DNA of 64,000 nt from Thermosynechococcaceae cyanobacterium Okahandja (GTDB lineage: Bacteria > Cyanobacteriota > Cyanobacteriia > Thermosynechococcales > Thermosynechococcaceae). A program made the translations under genes and the position numbers. Under the pieces are notes generated by a model. The model was not told the origin of the DNA. It saw nothing but the letters and a program-made list of their open reading frames with translations, and did no database searches. Positions 44,772 to 53,474 of this stretch are shown piece by piece (position 1 is the stretch's first letter; every line of letters begins with the position of its first letter). The stretch lies in the NCBI GenBank assembly GCA_041530395.1, contig CP136945.1, positions 1,984,001 to 2,048,000 on the forward strand, given 5' to 3'.

Positions 44772-45815
44772 TTAAGCGCCCACACCCAAGGGCGGAGAGG
44801 GTGGTCGTTGCAGTAAGCTACTCAGAAGCAGCGCTGGCGGCTGGCCATGGGGCCAAGCAAAGGCATGGCGAAAGGCGGCTTCTTGACAGGCTTGCAGTTC
44901 CTTAAAGTTAAGGATGTCGTGGGTGAGCAGGTTTTCGTACTCGAAGGGCAAACGCACATTGTGCAGGCCAGCATTATCGGTACAGATGGCTACATCCACC
45001 CCCGCCTCAAAACAGCGGCTAAACACCAAACGTAACTGGTCGTAGCTTTCGAGGGTACCCGTCTGGAAATAGGTGGTGGGGCACACCTCAAGGCATTGAC
45101 CGGCGGCAGCAACCTCGGGTAACAACTCCGGATAGTGGAGCGGAATTTGAATGCCGTGACCAATGCGCTGAAGGTAGGGCAGTAACTGGGGATAGCAGCC
45201 GTTGGCGGTTTCGTACAGGTGTCCGGTTGTCTTGAGGCCGCGATCGCGGGCGTAGCGATACAGTTCGATGAACTCCGGCAGGCGATCGCCATAGACGGAG
45301 TCTCCCCCCGCCAAATCAATGCCACAGACAAATTGGGGTAACTCAGCGGCCAAATCCACAATGGCACGGTTAACCGCGTAGGGGAGCCGCGTATGCATAC
45401 AGAGAATTTGGCTCGTGACAATCGGGTACTCGGGAACTTGACAGGCCAACCCCACGGTTTTTACCACCTCGGCCATTTGCTCAATGCGGCTGGCCTCATT
45501 CAGGTGGGGATTGGTGCGCAGGTAGGGTGTATAGCGCAACTCAAGATAGGCCAAATTTTCAAAAATATAGGCACCGCGAATTAAGCGAAAAATAAAATAG
45601 GGGAGCGTCTGGGGGGTTTGCACACTTTCTACGAGGGTGTGCAGTTCTAAATACTCCTCAAGGGATTGGCGCGGTCGGGTATAAAACGCTTCAAATTCGG
45701 GATAGTCGGGAAAGCGTGCCGCAAGCTGCTCATCGTTGCGCTGAAAGTAACGCCACAAAATGCGGGGCACAACGGAGCCACCGAGATGCCGATGCAGTTC
45801 TGCGTAAAGTGCCAT
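44772..45815 (-). CDS. Adenosine deaminase-family metallohydrolase
   Basis: 347 residues, amidohydrolase TIM barrel of the adenosine/AMP deaminase branch. Metal ligands H8 and H10 (LHRHLGGS), H199 with catalytic E202 in GHLYE (the usual HAGE spacing), H220 in RIGHGI, and D280 in ICTDNAG. The usual second Asp of TDDP is Asn (N281), and DxG of the first loop is GGS. A purine or other amino-heterocycle as substrate is uncertain. It lies opposite the tRNA gene. Confidence 0.8.
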   Translation of the reverse strand: MALYAELHRHLGGSVVPRILWRYFQRNDEQLAARFPDYPEFEAFYTRPRQSLEEYLELHTLVESVQTPQTLPYFIFRLIRGAYIFENLAYLELRYTPYLRTNPHLNEASRIEQMAEVVKTVGLACQVPEYPIVTSQILCMHTRLPYAVNRAIVDLAAELPQFVCGIDLAGGDSVYGDRLPEFIELYRYARDRGLKTTGHLYETANGCYPQLLPYLQRIGHGIQIPLHYPELLPEVAAAGQCLEVCPTTYFQTGTLESYDQLRLVFSRCFEAGVDVAICTDNAGLHNVRLPFEYENLLTHDILNFKELQACQEAAFRHAFAWPHGQPPALLLSSLLQRPPSPPLGVGA

Positions 45816-46020
45816 AGGAACTCCCTAATGCTGGCCAAACAAAGGTTATGGAAAAGCTGACCCGATGTTCTAGCGCCAACATCGAAGCCATCGACCGCAC
45901 ACGAAGGGTGGAATGGAGCAACCACAGCAGTACAGACTCAAGTGGAGAGCAGCAGGAGAGCCTCGGAGCGGCTTATCCTTGATGCTTGGCTGCTGGTGCA
46001 AATAGTGATTTGTTACAATT

Positions 46021-46698
46021 CTAAACCAAATGATTTTCGAGGGCAAAGCGCACCAGTTCGGTACGGCTGCTGGTGCCTGTTTTCACAAATAGGCGACTGA
46101 CGTACTTTTCAATGTTGCGCACACTGGTATTGAGCCGACTGGCAATTTCTTTATTCATTAGCCCCTGCACCACTAGCTCTAAGACGCTGGCTTCCCGCGG
46201 CGTTAAATCGAGTTGAAGAGTGGGGTTGGGTTTTGGGCGGGCACCCTCCTGCAGGAGCATGGCGCGCAGTTCGGCAATTTGCTGCGCAAGACTGGCAAGG
46301 TTGGGTTCAGCATCATCACGGGCTGCCGCTTGTCGCCGTAAAATATTGTTGATAATGGCCACTAGTTCATCGGGGTCAAAGGGCTTGGAGAGGTAAGCAT
46401 CACATCCGGCATCATAGCCCTGAATCCGATCCCGCTTCATGCCCCGCGCCGTTAAAAAGATGACCGGAATGTGGTTCAGGTGGGGTTGCTGCCGCACCTG
46501 TTCTAAAAAGGCATACCCATCCATTTGCGGCATCATAATATCGGTGATGATGAGGTCGGGCACATGGTGCTGCAAGTAGTCGAGGGCCGCTTGGCCGCTG
46601 GGCACGGCGGCGACCTCAAAGCCGCTTTCTTCGAGATAGGCAGTGACCGCCTCCCGCAGACCCGGTTCATCATCCACTAACAGTAAGGTTGCAGCCAT
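46021..46698 (-). CDS. rre1: Response regulator with LuxR-type HTH (Rre1/Ycf29-like)
   Basis: 225 residues. Receiver domain (LLLVDDEPGLREAVTAYLEE, phospho-Asp in IITDIMMPQMDGYAFL, SKPFDPDELV) and a C-terminal NarL/LuxR helix-turn-helix (LTPREASVLELVVQGLMNKE, SVRNIEKYVSRLFVKTGT). In cyanobacteria this type (Rre1, the Ycf29 orthologue) acts with Hik34/Hik2 in stress response. The symbol is by family resemblance. It follows ftrV with 10 bp between stop and start, on the same strand, so the two are likely one operon. Confidence 0.88.
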   Translation of the reverse strand: MAATLLLVDDEPGLREAVTAYLEESGFEVAAVPSGQAALDYLQHHVPDLIITDIMMPQMDGYAFLEQVRQQPHLNHIPVIFLTARGMKRDRIQGYDAGCDAYLSKPFDPDELVAIINNILRRQAAARDDAEPNLASLAQQIAELRAMLLQEGARPKPNPTLQLDLTPREASVLELVVQGLMNKEIASRLNTSVRNIEKYVSRLFVKTGTSSRTELVRFALENHLV

Positions 46699-46708
46699 AG
46701 GAATAGCC

Positions 46709-46969
46709 CTAATGGGCGGACGAGTCGATGATCTCTAGTTCGTCAACGTGTAGGTGTGCCATAAACTTGGGGTTAAAGCGTACTTGGTAGGGGTAATTGG
46801 GACTAATGGGACGACCTTGCCAATCGCTGAGGATAGCGATAATTTCCCCTTCCATGCCCTGAATGTCAAAGGGTTGACCGCGGTGATCCGGGTGATGGTA
46901 AACAATCACTGAGGACTTGACGCGCACCCGTAATCCTAAACTTAATGCTTGTTGTTCCATGACATTCAT
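46709..46969 (-). CDS. ftrV: Ferredoxin-thioredoxin reductase variable chain
   Basis: 86 residues. FtrV is the non-catalytic subunit that supports the [4Fe-4S] catalytic chain in light-dependent thioredoxin reduction. RVRVKSSVIVYHHPDHRGQP, FDIQGMEGEI and WQGRPISPNYPYQVRF are characteristic. ATG 46969 or the next ATG (46960) may be the start. Co-directional with the rre1 gene downstream, 10 bp apart. Confidence 0.93.
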   Translation of the reverse strand: MNVMEQQALSLGLRVRVKSSVIVYHHPDHRGQPFDIQGMEGEIIAILSDWQGRPISPNYPYQVRFNPKFMAHLHVDELEIIDSSAH

Positions 46970-47092
46970 GCTGGTGTTGCTCCTCGACTGGCAGGGGTTT
47001 TATTTTTATGGTCGCATACGGACTGACAGGGGCGATCGCTCCGCCACAATTGAAAATATGAAAATAATGGTGTAATTAAAGTTTGATGCTCA

Positions 47093-48232
47093 ATGGCACC
47101 CCTGCTGTCTCTGTGCATGATTGTTAAAAATGAAGCCCATCACCTGCGGCGCTGCTTAGCCTCGGTGCAGCCGTGGGTAGATGAAACCATTGTGGTGGAT
47201 ACCGGCTCAACGGACGAAACCATAGCTATTGCCCGCGAGTTTACACCCCACGTTTACTCGTTTGAGTGGCAACAGGATTTTGCTGCGGCTCGTAACTATT
47301 CGTTACAGTGGGCAGCGGGAGAGTGGATTTTTTATATCGATGCTGACGAAGAGTTGGTAGTTACGGATCCCCAGTGGCGATCGCAACTGCTGCATACGGA
47401 GTGTGCGGGCTTTTGTCTGCTGCGCCAAGAGGTGAATTCCCACCACAACTGGAGTGAATTTAGCAACTGCCGCGTGGCTCGCCAGCAACCAAGTTTACGC
47501 TTTGTCGGGGCACTGCACGAGCAACTGCGCTGGGATACAGGTCCTGTTGGTCACCTTGAGGGGGTACACCTTGTTCACCACAACCACCACAGCCGTGAAC
47601 AATTTTTGCAAAAAATCCGCGACCGCAATATTCCCATTTTGGAGCGGATGGTGCAGCAGGGCGATCGCCGCCTAATGAATTTGGTTTGCCTTGGGGATCA
47701 CTACGCCGCCTGCGGTGAAACCCAGCAGTCCCAGTACTGGTACCAGCAGGCGTTAGCGGCAATTGCTGCCGATATTGAACAGTGGCAGCGCCCCCAAGAT
47801 ACCACATGGCTGCGCCACCTCCTGTTTTGGGCCGCCTACACGGCCTTTACCGCCAAGGACTACGACACGGCTCAGACCTATGCCACCTACGGCCTCACCT
47901 TTTTTGACACCTACCCGCCGTTACTTTACGTGACGGGGCTGCTGATTTTTGAGCTTGGGTTACCGCGGGGCGCACTGCCCTACTTTCAGCGCTGTTTAGA
48001 CCTCTTTGCCAGCGGCACCTACGATCACACTGAACCCTTCGATCGCCAGTGGATGACCACCCAGCCCGCCTATAGCTTGGGCTTTACCTACCTGACCCTC
48101 AACGAACCCGAGGCCGCCATCACCTATTTCCAGAAGGCGCTGGCCTTTAACCCCCAGTACCAACCCGCCCAATACCATTTACAGCAGCTTTTGGCCGCTA
48201 AAGCCCATTCAACCGACCCTTCAGCCAGTTAA
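47093..48232 (+). CDS. Glycosyltransferase family 2 with TPR C-terminus
   Basis: 379 residues. N-terminal GT-A domain (~1-240) with SLCMIVKNEAHHLRRCL, VDTGSTDET and the DxD motif in YIDADEELV, followed by TPR-like helices (~260-375). SunS-like or cell-surface transferases share this plan. Likely acts on peptides or surface glycans; acceptor unknown. Divergent from ftrV and 3'-overlapping the next gene by 35 bp. Confidence 0.85.
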   Translation: MAPLLSLCMIVKNEAHHLRRCLASVQPWVDETIVVDTGSTDETIAIAREFTPHVYSFEWQQDFAAARNYSLQWAAGEWIFYIDADEELVVTDPQWRSQLLHTECAGFCLLRQEVNSHHNWSEFSNCRVARQQPSLRFVGALHEQLRWDTGPVGHLEGVHLVHHNHHSREQFLQKIRDRNIPILERMVQQGDRRLMNLVCLGDHYAACGETQQSQYWYQQALAAIAADIEQWQRPQDTTWLRHLLFWAAYTAFTAKDYDTAQTYATYGLTFFDTYPPLLYVTGLLIFELGLPRGALPYFQRCLDLFASGTYDHTEPFDRQWMTTQPAYSLGFTYLTLNEPEAAITYFQKALAFNPQYQPAQYHLQQLLAAKAHSTDPSAS

Positions 48233-49430
48233 CGAAGGCCATCAGTCGCTCCTCGATCCACAACAGCAGGCGATCGCACCACAACAGCAGCACCTCAAAC
48301 CAGTGCAGTTCATAACCCACAAAGGCGGCCTCAACATCCACAACCCGCCGATCGCTATCCATTACATCCATACCCCTTGGTGTAACCGTCAAGGGAGTGG
48401 CGGCAGCATCACTCACGAGCGAGGGCAGCGCGGGGAGTGGCTCTGTGGCCGCGAGCAGGGGGGAAGGCCGTAGGGGAGAGACGCCCGCCAACCAGTAGGA
48501 GACATGGCTCAACCAGTGCTGGGTGGATGCCTGTAGGGGACTCAGATGGCGCTCAATCCATGCCAAAATCTGCTGCTGCTGTTCGGCGCTAAAGGTGTAG
48601 AGGATCGACTGATCCGTACCAATGAGGACGATGGCACGGTTCTCAAGCTGGCTAGCAATGCCTTGAACCCGCACCTGCGACAGGGCACCACGGCGGACGA
48701 GCGGTAGGCGCGATCGCCACCGTTGCCAGAGTTGGCCGAGGGGAGATAAGGCGGGCACCTCAACGCTGAGAACGCTCGCTGGCGCAGACGTTACCCTAAG
48801 CTGCTGTAGGAACTGGGTGGTTAAACAGGCGGGCACAGTGCTTTGCCCCGGTAAGTGCCACCGACGACGGTGATGGCGCTGCCGATACCACTGCCGTAGC
48901 CGCTGGAAGTAGCAGGCCAGTTCATAGTAAATTCGCTGTTCAACCCGTTGCTGCTCCTCAGGGGTTAAGGTTTTCAGGGGGGTTCCTGTACTTGTTAGGA
49001 GGATGAACGAGCGGTGATGGCGATCGCAGGCCAAGTAGCAAGGTTCTTGGGTTGTTAAGGCACCCTCAGGCACCGGGGGGTTCAGCGGCGGGAATAGGCG
49101 CTGCCACCACGAACGGCGGCGGGGGAGGGGCCTGAGTTGCACCGTCAGTGGGTGATGGTCGTTCCGGCAAAGCTGGATCGCCGCGCTCACAGCTTGCAAT
49201 GCCGAGTCAGCCGGAGGACAAGAGGAGCCGGCTAAGCGGGCTTGGTGTTGGCTGCCCTTTAACTGCGGCAGTCCCTGTTGCCACAGGTAGGTAAAGATGC
49301 CAGTGATGAGTTGCCATACGCCACTGAGGGTACTTTCAACCTGCCACTGTTGCCGCTGCCACTGTTGCTGCCAGCGATGCCATTGCTGCCGCCAAAACAG
49401 GAAAAAGCGACTTTGATAGGAAACTGCCAT
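48198..49430 (-). CDS. Hypothetical W/Q-rich protein
   Basis: 410 residues, not recognised. The first ~45 residues are unusually rich in Trp and Gln (FWRQQWHRWQQQWQRQQWQ), suggesting an amphipathic helix that could rest on a membrane. A middle region is Arg/His-rich (YRQRHHRRRWH), and the C-terminal end is amphipathic (HWFEVLLLWCDRLLLWIEER). Overlaps the convergent GT2-TPR gene by 35 bp. Function unknown. Confidence 0.65.
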   Translation of the reverse strand: MAVSYQSRFFLFWRQQWHRWQQQWQRQQWQVESTLSGVWQLITGIFTYLWQQGLPQLKGSQHQARLAGSSCPPADSALQAVSAAIQLCRNDHHPLTVQLRPLPRRRSWWQRLFPPLNPPVPEGALTTQEPCYLACDRHHRSFILLTSTGTPLKTLTPEEQQRVEQRIYYELACYFQRLRQWYRQRHHRRRWHLPGQSTVPACLTTQFLQQLRVTSAPASVLSVEVPALSPLGQLWQRWRSRLPLVRRGALSQVRVQGIASQLENRAIVLIGTDQSILYTFSAEQQQQILAWIERHLSPLQASTQHWLSHVSYWLAGVSPLRPSPLLAATEPLPALPSLVSDAAATPLTVTPRGMDVMDSDRRVVDVEAAFVGYELHWFEVLLLWCDRLLLWIEERLMAFVNWLKGRLNGL

Positions 49431-49531
49431 AGCACCCTGCCGATGGTCTTGCTGCCAAAAACGGAAAAAGCCGACACATTGTCCCTGCAGCTAGCTTATC
49501 GTGAAACGGCGACCCCACCCTCCTGCCCACA

Positions 49532-50668
49532 TCAAGGGCAAGCGCAACCTTGTTCCGCCCTAACCCATTGTTCTGCAAGCTTAGCGGCAAGGTGGGTATT
49601 GCCAGACACTAGGATAATCATTCCATTGCCGGTGACCGGATTGAACCGCAGCGTATGGCCAAAGGCGGGTAAATTGATCCCGTCGTGCCCCCAAATGTAG
49701 GCCCCTGAGGCGGTCTTGCCGTAGAGGGCAGGGCCTAAGCCCCAACGGTTGCGGGTGCCGGGTTGGGGGGTAGCCATCTGTTGCAAGCTCGCGGCACTTA
49801 GCACCGGGTTTGGGCGGGCAAAGGCCTGTAGCCACCGCTGCAAATCCTTGGGGGTGGCATACAGTGCTGCCGCTGCCGGTGCCGCATAACGCCGTGGCAA
49901 ATCCGGTTGTTGGCGGTCATTGTAGCTGGTGGCCAAGGTTGCTGTAGGCAGGGTGGTCACATCAAAACTGGCGTGGGTCATCCCCAACGGCTCCAAGACC
50001 TGCGCCTGCATAAAGGTGGCAAAGGGCTGGCCCGTGATCTCTTCAATGACCAGTTGCAGCACAGCGTAGCCGCCGCCGGAATAGCGCCATCGCTTGCCCG
50101 GGGGGCGGCGGACAGTCACCCCGCGAGGCTTGCCGCTGACAACATCCTCCGTGCGGTTGAGGGATTCAAGGAGGGTTTGTACCTGCTGCTGGGGTAAAAA
50201 CCCGGCATAGCCAAAGCCATCCTCTAGGCCACCCGTATGGCTGAGCAGATGACGCAAGGTGACGCGATCGCGGTATGGGCTGGGGGGAAATTGCCAGCGC
50301 CGCAAATAGGTCATGACCGGTGCCTCGAGGTCTAACTTCCCCTGCTCCACAAGGTGGAGAATGCCCCACGCGGTCATCAGCTTACTCACCGAAGCCATAA
50401 TAAAGCGGCTCTCTGCGCCGGTGGTTGATTGAGGGGTATTGGCTTGGGGCTGGCCAAAGGATTCAACGGCAGTAATCTTGCCGCCGTCCATGAGAATCAG
50501 CACCGCACTGCCGTAGTCTGGGCGGGCGTGCTCAAGCTGCTGCCGCAGGTGGTTCAGGCATGAGGCTGGCGCTGCGGCGGGTGGCGATGACCCCTCTAAC
50601 GCTGCCGCTACAGACGCTGTTGCCAACCACAGCCCCAAACTGGCCGCGATGAGGTTAGTACTGATCAC
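49532..50668 (-). CDS. Serine hydrolase of the beta-lactamase fold
   Basis: 378 residues from GTG 50668 ([13 protein letters not shown]) with a signal peptide or N-terminal anchor. Class C/AmpH-type motifs: the nucleophile S-x-x-K in [12 protein letters not shown]-x-x/N-type [10 protein letters not shown] and the third motif HDGI in [10 protein letters not shown]. It resembles EstB/D-alanyl-D-alanine carboxypeptidase type hydrolases. The GTG lies inside the end of gloB (overlap of 14 bp), so translation is coupled; a longer frame to 50878 would overlap most of gloB's end and is rejected. Confidence 0.82.
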   Translation of the reverse strand: MISTNLIAASLGLWLATASVAAALEGSSPPAAAPASCLNHLRQQLEHARPDYGSAVLILMDGGKITAVESFGQPQANTPQSTTGAESRFIMASVSKLMTAWGILHLVEQGKLDLEAPVMTYLRRWQFPPSPYRDRVTLRHLLSHTGGLEDGFGYAGFLPQQQVQTLLESLNRTEDVVSGKPRGVTVRRPPGKRWRYSGGGYAVLQLVIEEITGQPFATFMQAQVLEPLGMTHASFDVTTLPTATLATSYNDRQQPDLPRRYAAPAAAALYATPKDLQRWLQAFARPNPVLSAASLQQMATPQPGTRNRWGLGPALYGKTASGAYIWGHDGINLPAFGHTLRFNPVTGNGMIILVSGNTHLAAKLAEQWVRAEQGCACP

Positions 50669-51407
50669 GTTTGCCCCGCAGGCGGGTAAAGGTTTGCAGG
50701 GGCGTACTGGCCTGAACGGCTGCTTGCAGAGCCGGGTCGTGGCAGCGTAAAAACGGATTGGTGGCGTTTTCCAGACCGATGCAGCTAGGAATGGTACTTT
50801 TGCCTTGGGCGCGATCGCGACACACTTGGGCATAGCGCTCCTGGAGCACCGGATTCTCGCCATCCACCGTGAGGGCAAAGGCGAGATTTTTTTGGGTATA
50901 TTCGTGGGCGCACCAGACGCGAGTGGCTGCCGGAAGCTGCGCCAGTTGCCTCAGCGAGGTGAGCATCTGCTCGGGGGTGCCCTCAAACAAGCGGCCACAG
51001 CCACCACCAAACAGGGTATCACCGCAAAACAGTTCCCCTCCCCCGTAATAGGCAATGTGCCCCCGGGTGTGACCGGGCACAAACAGCACCTCAAGGGTGA
51101 GATCCCCTATGGTGACGCGATCGCCCGCCTCTAGCTCCACCGACTGCTCTGGAATGCGCCCCCGATCAACACGGCTGCCATACACCTGCACATCCGGGAA
51201 GTGGCGGCGCAGGAGTTGATTGGCACCCACATGATCCCAGTGGTGGTGGGTATTCAAAATTGCAGTAAGGCGCGCCCCCAGTTCCGCTAACTTGGCTAGG
51301 ACGGGTGCTGCCTCCGCCGGATCAACGACGGCAGCCGTAGCCGTTTGCGGGTCGTGGAGCAAAAAAATATAGTTATCTTGAAGGGCGGGCAGGCGATAAA
51401 TATCCAT
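50655..51407 (-). CDS. gloB: Hydroxyacylglutathione hydrolase (glyoxalase II)
   Basis: 250 residues. Metallo-beta-lactamase fold enzyme that hydrolyses S-lactoylglutathione to lactate in methylglyoxal detoxification. The motif [15 protein letters not shown] and the substrate/metal blocks [13 protein letters not shown] and [16 protein letters not shown] are standard. Its end overlaps the beta-lactamase-fold gene. Confidence 0.95.
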   Translation of the reverse strand: MDIYRLPALQDNYIFLLHDPQTATAAVVDPAEAAPVLAKLAELGARLTAILNTHHHWDHVGANQLLRRHFPDVQVYGSRVDRGRIPEQSVELEAGDRVTIGDLTLEVLFVPGHTRGHIAYYGGGELFCGDTLFGGGCGRLFEGTPEQMLTSLRQLAQLPAATRVWCAHEYTQKNLAFALTVDGENPVLQERYAQVCRDRAQGKSTIPSCIGLENATNPFLRCHDPALQAAVQASTPLQTFTRLRGKRDQY

Positions 51408-51438
51408 TGGGGGTCAGGTCGGGGGCAACAGCAATAGC

Positions 51439-51909
51439 CTACAAAAGGGCAAACAGATCGCTATCTAACTCGTAGCCCAAGACGGTTGCCATGGCTTTGA
51501 TTTTTTCAGTAGCGGGCTGCCCCTGCCCCTGCAACCACTGCCATAGGGTAAACACCTTCGCCATGACAAAAATGTCCAAGGCTTGAGGGTTAAACAGGAT
51601 TCCCTGCTGCGGATGGAATTCGTGGGGCACCAGCATAGCTGTGTAGCGCACCAGCTCACCTTCTGACCAGTTCAGTAGGTAGGGTAGCCACGGATAGCAC
51701 ACATCCGCCCGCAAAAACCACAGGCGTACAGGCGCGAGTTCGGACAGTTCTAAATCGGGTTCGTCGGCAGGACGGGGGTAGTCAATTGTAAACGTTAGCG
51801 CCTGATGGTGCTCTAGGAGGGTACCTTGAGCCATGAGCGGCTCTAGCACCGCGCTCAAGGGAGTTAGATCAAGACGATCAATGGTCTCCGGTGTCAGCGC
51901 GATCGCCAC
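51439..51909 (-). CDS. CRR6-family NDH-1 assembly factor
   Basis: 156 residues. Conserved blocks FTIDYPRPADEPDLELSELA and YTAMLVPHEFHPQQGILFNP match the CRR6 family, required in chloroplasts and cyanobacteria for maturation of NdhI in the NDH-1 complex. Soluble. It lies between gloB and the NifU-like gene on the same strand. Confidence 0.82.
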   Translation of the reverse strand: MAIALTPETIDRLDLTPLSAVLEPLMAQGTLLEHHQALTFTIDYPRPADEPDLELSELAPVRLWFLRADVCYPWLPYLLNWSEGELVRYTAMLVPHEFHPQQGILFNPQALDIFVMAKVFTLWQWLQGQGQPATEKIKAMATVLGYELDSDLFALL

Positions 51910-51949
51910 GGATGTCTTTCCCCCCTACTTCAGTTGCGAAGTCACGAAG

Positions 51950-52192
51950 CTACAGCACTTGCTGCACTTCAGCAATTTCGGGAATGGCTTCTTTGAGCTT
52001 GCGTTCAATCCCCATGCGCAGGGTCATCGTGGAGCTAGGGCAAGAGCCACAAGCCCCCTGGAGGCGCAGCCGCACCACTGGCCCTTCAATTTCCACAAGT
52101 TCAACATTGCCGCCATCCGCCATCAGGTAGGGGCGCAGTTCATCCAGAACTTTTTCAACGTTTTCATTACACAGTTCAAGGGTTGCTGCCAT
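51950..52192 (-). CDS. NifU-like Fe-S scaffold protein
   Basis: 80 residues from ATG 52192 ([13 protein letters not shown]). NifU C-terminal domain of the cyanobacterial Nfu type: [20 protein letters not shown] and the cluster-binding [13 protein letters not shown] (Cys-x-x-Cys). It holds and delivers [4Fe-4S] or [2Fe-2S] clusters. A start at 52198 adds two residues. Confidence 0.93.
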   Translation of the reverse strand: MAATLELCNENVEKVLDELRPYLMADGGNVELVEIEGPVVRLRLQGACGSCPSSTMTLRMGIERKLKEAIPEIAEVQQVL

Positions 52193-52385
52193 ACACACTA
52201 TCCTTGGCCGAAGCTCGGTACATCAACACATTTAAGGCCATTCTATCACCTGTGGCTGATGCCCGAGGCTTACAATTCCTTGGGATGCGGATGGATCTAA
52301 CTCTAGAGAAATCGGCGGTGGGCGATCGCCGGAGTTGGGGCACCAGAACGGTACAATGGTAGCTTGGTGAACTGCACGGTAGGAC

Positions 52386-52943
52386 ATGATTTCTAGTAAT
52401 GATTTTCGCCCGGGTGTGAGTATTGAGTTGGATGGTTCTGTCTGGCGGGTGGTGGAGTTTTTACACGTCAAACCCGGTAAAGGTTCCGCCTTTGTGCGTA
52501 CCAAGCTCAAGAATGTGCAGACCGGCAATGTGATTGAGCGCACCTTCCGTGCAGGTGAAACGGTTCCCCAAGCCACGCTTGAAAAACGCACCATGCAACA
52601 TACCTATAAAGACGGCGAAGATTTTGTCTTTATGGATATGGAGAGCTACGAGGAGGCACGTTTGTCCCCCACTCAAATGGGCGATCGCGCCAAGTACCTC
52701 AAAGAGGGCATGGAAGTGAATATCGTTAAATGGGGAGAGCAAGTGCTTGAGGTGGAGTTGCCCAACTCCGTTACCCTAGAGGTCACCCAAACAGATCCCG
52801 GGGTTAAGGGGGATACCGCGACCGGCGGCACCAAACCCGCCATTGTCGAGACCGGCGCCCAAGTCATGGTACCGTTATTTATCTCGGTGGGTGAGCGGAT
52901 TCGTATTGATACCCGCACCGATTCTTACCTTGGCCGCGAATAG
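52386..52943 (+). CDS. efp: Elongation factor P
   Basis: 185 residues. Relieves ribosome stalling at polyproline. [20 protein letters not shown], the modification loop [14 protein letters not shown] and domain [23 protein letters not shown] are standard. First of an efp-accB pair, the usual cyanobacterial order. Confidence 0.97.
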   Translation: MISSNDFRPGVSIELDGSVWRVVEFLHVKPGKGSAFVRTKLKNVQTGNVIERTFRAGETVPQATLEKRTMQHTYKDGEDFVFMDMESYEEARLSPTQMGDRAKYLKEGMEVNIVKWGEQVLEVELPNSVTLEVTQTDPGVKGDTATGGTKPAIVETGAQVMVPLFISVGERIRIDTRTDSYLGRE

Positions 52944-52954
52944 GAGTAACGGGT

Positions 52955-53413
52955 GTGGAGCTTGACCTCAACCAAGTACGCGAACTGCTGCTGATGTTTG
53001 ATCAAACCAGTGTCACCGAACTGAGCCTGAAAAGCGGTGAACTGGAACTGCAACTGCGTAAGTGTGAACCATCCAGTAGCCCGGCTCCACCCGTGGTGAC
53101 GGCGGCACCTCCCCCAGTTGTGGCTACTGCACCTGCCGAGGTCGAACCCACCCCACCCCCCACTAATCGTAAAACCGTGGATGTGGTTGCGCCGATGGTG
53201 GGCACCTTCTACCGCGCTCCGGCACCCGATGAGCCACCCTTTGTCGATGTTGGCGACACCGTTAAAAAAGGACAGGTGGTCTGCATCATCGAGGCCATGA
53301 AACTGATGAACGAAATTGAAGCCGAGGTCAACGGTCAAGTGGTGGAGATTCTAGTGCAAAATGCGGAGCCGATTGAGTACGGCCAACCCTTGATGCGGAT
53401 TTTACCCAACTAA
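52955..53413 (+). CDS. accB: Biotin carboxyl carrier protein of acetyl-CoA carboxylase
   Basis: 152 residues from GTG 52955. Carries biotin on the Lys of EAMKLMNEIEAE; a Pro/Ala-rich linker (~50-70) joins the N-terminal region to the biotinyl domain. It begins 12 bp after efp with AGGAG five to ten bases upstream of the GTG. Confidence 0.96.
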   Translation: MELDLNQVRELLLMFDQTSVTELSLKSGELELQLRKCEPSSSPAPPVVTAAPPPVVATAPAEVEPTPPPTNRKTVDVVAPMVGTFYRAPAPDEPPFVDVGDTVKKGQVVCIIEAMKLMNEIEAEVNGQVVEILVQNAEPIEYGQPLMRILPN

Positions 53414-53474
53414 GACTTGTTACAAAACTTCAAAAAGTGCCATCCTAAGGATCAGGTATGGTCTTTGGGGGAGC

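Noticed and set aside
50669-50878. Longer start for the beta-lactamase-fold gene
   Set aside because: It overlaps gloB in another frame; the GTG at 50668 leads directly into a signal peptide.
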